Below are positions 59,974 to 64,000 of a stretch of 64,000 nucleotides of DNA, one piece after another. The first letter of the stretch is position 1, and each line of letters begins with the position of its first letter. Where the stretch lies: positions 434,001-498,000 of the forward strand of contig NZ_BBRK01000006.1 in the NCBI RefSeq assembly GCF_002090115.1, in the 5' to 3' direction. Below the pieces are notes generated by a model. That model had not been told where the DNA came from. It worked only from the letters and a program-made list of their open reading frames with translations, and did not search any database. Position numbers and translations under genes: made by a program. This DNA is from Demequina sp. NBRC 110054 (GTDB lineage: Bacteria > Actinomycetota > Actinomycetes > Actinomycetales > Demequinaceae).

Positions 59974-60405
59974 CCCCGCGACCGCAGAGACGCCCTCCGC
60001 CCACTCGCGCATCATCTCGGCGTACGCGGAGGGGTCGAACTGGTCGAGGTAGGACGCGTCGCCTCCCGGCAGGAGCGTCGTGTCGTACGCGACGGTGACG
60101 ACGCACGAGCCGTCGCCCGAGTCCTCGCAGCTGACGCTCACGGCGCCCGCCCATTCACCCGGACGATGCCGCACATAGGACGCGCGGCAGGAGACTCGGT
60201 CGATCTCCACGACAGTCCACAGGGTCTCCGCCCCGCCGTGCTGCGTCACGAAGACCGTGCCGGGTTCCTCGGACGACTCGCCTGCCGGATACACCGGCTC
60301 CCACCCGGGCACCCACGCACGCTCGCCCTCGGGCGTGAAGTAGCCGATCGCATCGTCCGCACGCTGTGGCAGCTCGAAGCCGCCCGTCACCTGGATCCTC
60401 GTCAT
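59956..60405 (-). CDS. SRPBCC-fold (START/Bet v1-like) protein
   Basis: 149 residues. The pattern of a short N-terminal strand, ...ERAWVPGWEPVY..., VVEIDRVSCRASYVRHRPG and SCVVTVAYDTTLL fits the polyketide-cyclase/SRPBCC ligand-binding fold, common in actinobacteria and usually uncharacterised. GGGGGAGCC precedes the ATG. Co-directional with the small membrane protein upstream (21 bases apart). Confidence 0.7.
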   Translation of the reverse strand: MTRIQVTGGFELPQRADDAIGYFTPEGERAWVPGWEPVYPAGESSEEPGTVFVTQHGGAETLWTVVEIDRVSCRASYVRHRPGEWAGAVSVSCEDSGDGSCVVTVAYDTTLLPGGDASYLDQFDPSAYAEMMREWAEGVSAVAGSARGG

Positions 60406-60426
60406 GGCTCCCCCGTCGATCCCGCA

Positions 60427-60864
60427 TCAGTCCAGCCTCGTCGCGAGGACGACGCTCGCGACGGTGAGCAGCACGAAGGTCATCACGATTGCCGCACCGA
60501 CGATCATCGGGGTCCTCGCTCCGGGCTGCGACCGCGCCCGCCGCACGAACATCCTCGTGACGAAGAGCGGCGCGCACAGCACGACTGCCGCGGCAGCGCC
60601 GGCCACCGCGGCGACCCACCACTGCGACTCGAGGTCCTGACCGTCGTAGCCGAGCACCGCGGGGACGACCCCTCCGACCACGAGGGCGACGCCGCCCGCG
60701 AGAGGGATGAGCGCGAGCGACCACCAGGCCTTGGCGAGTGCGGAGGCCGCGCGCCGCTCGCTGCGGGAGCGCGGCTGGGGCTTCGAGGCAGGTTCCTCCG
60801 GGTCGGGCTCCCCGTCGCCGGACTCGGGTGGTTGGTTCTCGTCGTCGACCTCGTCAGCAAGCAC
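60427..60864 (-). CDS. Three-helix membrane protein, unknown
   Basis: 145 residues, GTG start 6 bases after TAGCCT (leaderless candidate). Acidic, Pro-rich N-terminus of about 40 residues, then three transmembrane helices (LALIPLAGGVALVVGGVVPAV; AAVAGAAAAVVLCAPLFV; IVGAAIVMTFVLLTVASVVL). No family recognised. Confidence 0.65.
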   Translation of the reverse strand: MLADEVDDENQPPESGDGEPDPEEPASKPQPRSRSERRAASALAKAWWSLALIPLAGGVALVVGGVVPAVLGYDGQDLESQWWVAAVAGAAAAVVLCAPLFVTRMFVRRARSQPGARTPMIVGAAIVMTFVLLTVASVVLATRLD

Positions 60865-60919
60865 CCGCTCAGGCTACGTCGCGCGCGGCCACCCCGCGTC
60901 GTCGTGGAAGAATCCCCGC

Positions 60920-61222
60920 ATGCCTGTGGTCTCCGAACGCGTCTCCGAGCGCATCTCCGAGGACTTCGGCGCCTCCGCGCCGCAGATCCTCAGCGCCCTC
61001 GAACGGCTGAGCCTCGACATCCACGCGGACGCCGAGCGCGTGCAGGCGGCAGTACTCCTGGTCGCGAAGGGCAGCAGGACGATGCTGGACGACGCGCTCG
61101 AGCACGCCGAGTCGGACTGGCGTGACCTCCTGGACAGGGCGGGGCTCGCGAGCGCCGACTGGCAGGACCGCCTGGACGACGAACTGGGCCCGACCGATGC
61201 GAAGCCGCCCGCCACGCCCTGA
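60920..61222 (+). CDS. Small soluble helical protein, unknown
   Basis: 100 residues from the ATG at 60920 (GGAAGAAT upstream). Predicted almost all-helical and acidic (ILSALERLSLDIHADAERVQAAVLLVAKGS), with a C-terminal DWRDLLDRAGLASADWQDRLDDEL segment. No family recognised. Divergent from the three-helix membrane gene. Confidence 0.6.
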   Translation: MPVVSERVSERISEDFGASAPQILSALERLSLDIHADAERVQAAVLLVAKGSRTMLDDALEHAESDWRDLLDRAGLASADWQDRLDDELGPTDAKPPATP

Positions 61223-61243
61223 CGTCGCGTTCCTCCGTAGGAG

Positions 61244-61984
61244 CTAGAGAACCCGACGGATCGAGGTGGGCGTCTCGTAGACGGCCCGCTCCTGGACGTA
61301 GCTGCCGCGATACGGCGCATCGATCATCCGGCCGTTGCCGATGTAGATGCCGATGTGCGAGCCGCCGTCGAAGATCAGCAGGTCGCCGACCTTCGCGTCC
61401 TTCATGGAGTCGATCTCGGTGCCGATCTTCCCCTGGTCGCGCGCGACGCGCGGGATGCCGTCCACGCCCAGATCGGTGAACGAGCGCAGCACGAGGCCCG
61501 AGCAGTCGAGCCCGCCCTCGGACAGCGACTCGCCGCCCCACACGTACTTCACGCCCAGGTACTCGCGGGCCGCTTCCACCAGGTCCTGACCGGTGGGCTT
61601 TGACGAGGACGACGCCTTGTCGGCGACGGCGCTCACGACCTCGACCGCGGAGGAGGCCACCGAGGCGGCCGCAGACGACGCGGTCGAGCCGGCCGACGTC
61701 ACGGCGCTCGAGAGCATGCCGAGCAGCGAGGAAGATGCGGCGGTCACCCCGGTCGTGAAGCTGCCGCCGCCAAGGATGGCAGCGAGATTCGAGGAGAGGT
61801 TCGACGTGGAGGAGGCTCCCGAGCCGGAGAAAGCGCCAAGCGCGCTCTCGTACTCCGCGGCGAAGTCGGTGGTCGAGTTCGAGTCGGTCGCGGCGTCGGC
61901 GGTCGCGGCGGCCTTGTCGGGCGCGACGAGGCTCGTGATCTGGGCGATGCGGGCCTGCATCGTCGAGACGGCGTCGACAGACAT
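61244..61984 (-). CDS. NlpC/P60 peptidase with flagellar-type N-terminus
   Basis: 246 residues. C-terminal NlpC/P60 domain of about 110 residues: catalytic Cys in GLDCSGLVLRSF, His in GSHIGIYIGNGRMI. The N-terminus (MSVDAVSTMQARIAQITSLVAP) is not a Sec signal but resembles the start of C40 peptidases found in actinobacterial flagellar clusters; a Ser/Ala-rich linker joins the two. It would cut cell-wall stem peptides. AAGGAGTGTGC precedes the ATG at 61984. No flagellar genes are in the window. Confidence 0.82.
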   Translation of the reverse strand: MSVDAVSTMQARIAQITSLVAPDKAAATADAATDSNSTTDFAAEYESALGAFSGSGASSTSNLSSNLAAILGGGSFTTGVTAASSSLLGMLSSAVTSAGSTASSAAASVASSAVEVVSAVADKASSSSKPTGQDLVEAAREYLGVKYVWGGESLSEGGLDCSGLVLRSFTDLGVDGIPRVARDQGKIGTEIDSMKDAKVGDLLIFDGGSHIGIYIGNGRMIDAPYRGSYVQERAVYETPTSIRRVL

Positions 61985-62211
61985 GCACACTCCTTCAAGT
62001 GCTCAAGGGGTGGCCGATCCGTGGCGCGCAAGAGAGCGATCCGTGCTCATGGGGCCTATCGGCCACACCACACGCCCTGTGAGGATTGGCACCAAGTGAC
62101 ACATCACGCAACCGTGACGTACGTCCCTGGGGCGGCACACTTTTGTCGAAGACACTGGTGGCACGCAGCCGCTCTACCGGAGAGCCGGCGCGATCGAATG
62201 GAGACATGGAC

Positions 62212-62556
62212 ATGAGCCACCAGGACCACTACAACGACGTGATGGGCGGAATCGGCGAACTCGGCAAGGAGATCCCCGAGAGCGTCAACGCCTTCTTCAA
62301 GCTGCACCACGCGGCGCTCGCCGACGGTGCGCTGCCCAAGGCCACCAAGGAGCTGCTCGCGCTCGCGATCGGCATCGCGGTCCGCTGCGGCGGCTGCATC
62401 ACCTGCCACGTCAAGGACGCCCTCGACTCGGGCGCGACCCCCGAGCAGGTCTACGAGACCATCGGCGTCGCGATCCTCATGGGCGGTGGCCCCTCGGCCG
62501 TGTACGGCGCTGAGGCCGCGAAGGCCGTCAAGGAGTTCGCCGGCGTTCCCGCCTGA
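62212..62556 (+). CDS. Carboxymuconolactone decarboxylase/AhpD-like protein
   Basis: 114 residues. CMD-family fold with the CGGCITCHV redox motif, GATPEQVYETIGVAILMGGGPS and an upstream helix KATKELLALAIGIAVRC. The Cys-x-x-Cys suggests AhpD-like alkylhydroperoxidase activity rather than decarboxylation. GGAG lies 8 bases before the ATG at 62212. Paralogue of the next gene. Confidence 0.87.
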   Translation: MSHQDHYNDVMGGIGELGKEIPESVNAFFKLHHAALADGALPKATKELLALAIGIAVRCGGCITCHVKDALDSGATPEQVYETIGVAILMGGGPSAVYGAEAAKAVKEFAGVPA

Positions 62557-62579
62557 TCGTCTTCACTGACACTCTCTCT

Positions 62580-62619
62580 GCGAAAGCCCGGGCCGACACC
62601 TGTCGGTCCGGGCTTTCGC
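62580..62619. terminator. Terminator after the first AhpD-like gene
   Basis: 19-bp stem starting GCGAAAGCCCGG with one G:U and a tight loop, 24 bases after the stop. Confidence 0.7.
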
Positions 62620-62825
62620 GCGTCTGCCTCAGATCGCGCGAGCCCTGACGGCCGGCGCACCACGCTGACCCAAGGGCGCGACACACTCGCGCATGCGATG
62701 CCCACCGCCGGCACGGAGTGCCGAACTTCGGACGTTGGTCCCTTCGAAGACCGGTTCACCTGTCTCACACTTGACGAATAGATCCCGCCAGCCGCACGCG
62801 GGACCCGTCGAATGGAGCCCCCGAG

Positions 62826-63170
62826 ATGGCACATCAGGAGAACTGCACGGACGTCATGGCCGAGATCTGGGATCTTCGAGGCGAGCTCCCGGGCGCCGCG
62901 GACGCCGCGTTCGAGCTCCACCGCACCGCACTCACCGGCGGGGCCCTCCCGAGGTCCAGCAAGGCGCTCATGGCGCTCGCGATCAGCATCACTTCGCGTT
63001 GCGTCGGCTGCATCACCTGCCACGTCGAGGGCGCCCTCGAATCGGGAGCAACTCCGGACCAGGTGCACGAGGCGATCGGCGTGGCGATCCTCATGGGCGG
63101 CGGCCCGTCTGCCACGTACGGCGCGGAGGCCGCCAAGGCGGTCCAGGAGTACCTGCGCACCCACCCCTGA
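62826..63170 (+). CDS. Carboxymuconolactone decarboxylase/AhpD-like protein, paralogue
   Basis: 114 residues, the same length and motif order as the preceding gene (CVGCITCHV; GATPDQVHEAIGVAILMGGGPS; ATYGAEAAKAVQEY). The Gly in CGGC is Val here. GGAG is again 8 bases before the ATG and TCGAATGGAG is shared by both leaders, so the duplication included the 5' flank. Confidence 0.87.
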   Translation: MAHQENCTDVMAEIWDLRGELPGAADAAFELHRTALTGGALPRSSKALMALAISITSRCVGCITCHVEGALESGATPDQVHEAIGVAILMGGGPSATYGAEAAKAVQEYLRTHP

Positions 63171-63187
63171 TCTCGAGCGAGCGCAGA

Positions 63188-63219
63188 CGAGGGCCCCGGT
63201 CTCCCGACCGGGGCCCTCG
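63188..63219. terminator. Bidirectional terminator
   Basis: Perfect 14-bp stem CGAGGGCCCCGGTC / GACCGGGGCCCTCG with loop TCCC, between the convergent AhpD-like and lipocalin-like genes. Confidence 0.8.
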
Positions 63220-63230
63220 CGATGTTTGAG

Positions 63231-64000
63231 CTAGGGACGCATCTGGGCGCTGGTCGGGCGCTCGTTCATGACGCCGGGCAGGAGCTCGACGAAGCACAGG
63301 CCCACGCGCTTGCCCGCGAGATTGCGCACCTCGCACAGCTGCTCGTAGTAGGCGATGTTGAGCTGTCCGTCGGTCATCGGGGTGATGACGTAGCGCTCCT
63401 CCTTGAGACCGGGCACGTCGAGCATCCACGCCGCGGAGAACTCCATATCGTTCGCAGAGACGAACTTGGTCGGCGTGATCGTGTACCCGTTCAGGCGCTG
63501 CGCGTCACCGTCGGCGGGGATGTAGGTGCCGTCCTGGTAATCGCTCTGCGGGAACGAGAAGAGCATCATCTCCTCGTCGTCGTCGAAGCGCAGAGAGAAC
63601 CACTCCCAGTGGGTCTCGCGGCGGAACTCCGAGTACGGGCCGCCCTGCTTGTCGAACCAGGACTTGCCGGCGACCTTGAGCTCCTTGCGGCCGATCGTGA
63701 TCGTGCCGGTGGTGGGCATGTTCGGGTACGAGTAGTAGACCGTGGTCTCGTTCTCCTCCGGCAGGGCCATGCGGAGCACGCCGTCCTCGCAGTGCCAGTA
63801 GGCGCCCTTGCCGTAGTCGAGTGCGAGGTCGAAGGACCAGTCGTCGTCGCCACCGAACACCTTCATGGAGTGCGGCCCCTTCACGGCACCCGCCTTCGAA
63901 CCCCACTGGGCGGTGGTGTCCGTCAGCAGGACCGGGTCGGCCACGGGCGACATCTCCTGGGCGTAGTGATGGGCGCCGGCCTGGATGTCCGTCAGCGCGA
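63231..64000 (-). CDS. Lipocalin-like (CrtC/AttH-type) protein, 5' end off the window
   Basis: The frame stays open from the stop at 63231 to the right edge (256 codons visible); an internal ATG at 63953 lacks a proper ribosome site, so the true start is outside. HHYAQEMSP, GDDDWSFDLALDYGKGAYWHCEDG, SWFDKQGGPYSE and HWEWFSLRFDD fit the AttH/carotenoid-hydratase-like lipocalin fold (two beta-barrel halves; the conserved W-D-x-Q/xxxxG stretch). Enzyme or hydrophobic-ligand-binding role undecided. Confidence 0.65.
   Translation of the reverse strand, partial: ALTDIQAGAHHYAQEMSPVADPVLLTDTTAQWGSKAGAVKGPHSMKVFGGDDDWSFDLALDYGKGAYWHCEDGVLRMALPEENETTVYYSYPNMPTTGTITIGRKELKVAGKSWFDKQGGPYSEFRRETHWEWFSLRFDDDEEMMLFSFPQSDYQDGTYIPADGDAQRLNGYTITPTKFVSANDMEFSAAWMLDVPGLKEERYVITPMTDGQLNIAYYEQLCEVRNLAGKRVGLCFVELLPGVMNERPTSAQMRP

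Overview
The window is one contiguous piece of a high-GC (about 70% by eye) Gram-positive chromosome. Signs of a free-living actinobacterium, probably of order Micrococcales (Cellulomonas/Demequina-like, an inference), are an actinobacterial ilvB leader peptide, class Ib nrdHIEF with paired NrdR boxes, gatCAB, sigma-R type promoters, GTG starts, many leaderless promoters, and U-poor GC-rich terminators. No rRNA, tRNA, CRISPR array, prophage or intact insertion sequence was seen. Almost every gene is a housekeeping or catabolic gene, and the density is high, with many 1-4 base start/stop overlaps.

Layout. 1-6.2 kb: branched-chain amino acid synthesis on the minus strand (ilvB-ilvN-ilvC-leuB, then ilvE), led by a leader peptide and attenuator; ilvD lies apart at 13.0-14.7 kb. 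6.3-12.8 kb: TauE-type exporter, a TetR gene with a polytopic membrane protein, and two tandem membrane-anchored beta-propeller paralogues. 14.8-20.1 kb: TipA-like MerR regulator, two FMN reductases each behind a sigma-R type promoter, a photolyase, a DUF1801 protein and a 2-hydroxyacid dehydrogenase. 20.2-24.4 kb: xylR / xylA-xylB. 24.5-29.8 kb: small membrane protein, Dcu-like carrier with M20 dipeptidase, and a CopB-type copper ATPase. 30-38 kb: gatCAB, an acetyltransferase, an OmpA/BON membrane pair and ligA.

38-57.4 kb is dominated by purine catabolism: 8-oxoguanine deaminase, a five-gene ABC-transporter operon ending in an XRE-cupin regulator, xanthine dehydrogenase (FAD subunit plus fused FeS/Mo subunit), XdhC, allantoinase and guanine deaminase. 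Together they would import a nucleobase-like solute and take guanine, 8-oxoguanine and xanthine towards allantoin breakdown. nrdHIEF and a peptidoglycan-binding protein interrupt this block at 50.6-55.7 kb. 57.4-58.4 kb is a lower-GC patch with small membrane proteins. 58.4-64 kb holds an SDR/TetR pair, an SRPBCC protein, small proteins, an NlpC/P60 hydrolase with a flagellar-type N-terminus, two tandem AhpD-like proteins and a lipocalin-like protein running off the window edge.

The most unusual signal is not a gene: the 9-mer GCATCGTCC (or its complement) occurs at least 32 times on both strands, in different reading frames and in intergenic DNA, where about one copy is expected by chance. 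It behaves like an uptake-sequence type iterated motif. Other notable signals are eight genes whose -10 hexamer sits 6-7 bases before the start codon (leaderless mRNAs), a pair of near-perfect GGAAT-N18-GTT promoters, MerR-type promoters before the TipA-like gene and copB, and a shared 17-bp operator-like site in front of two purine loci.
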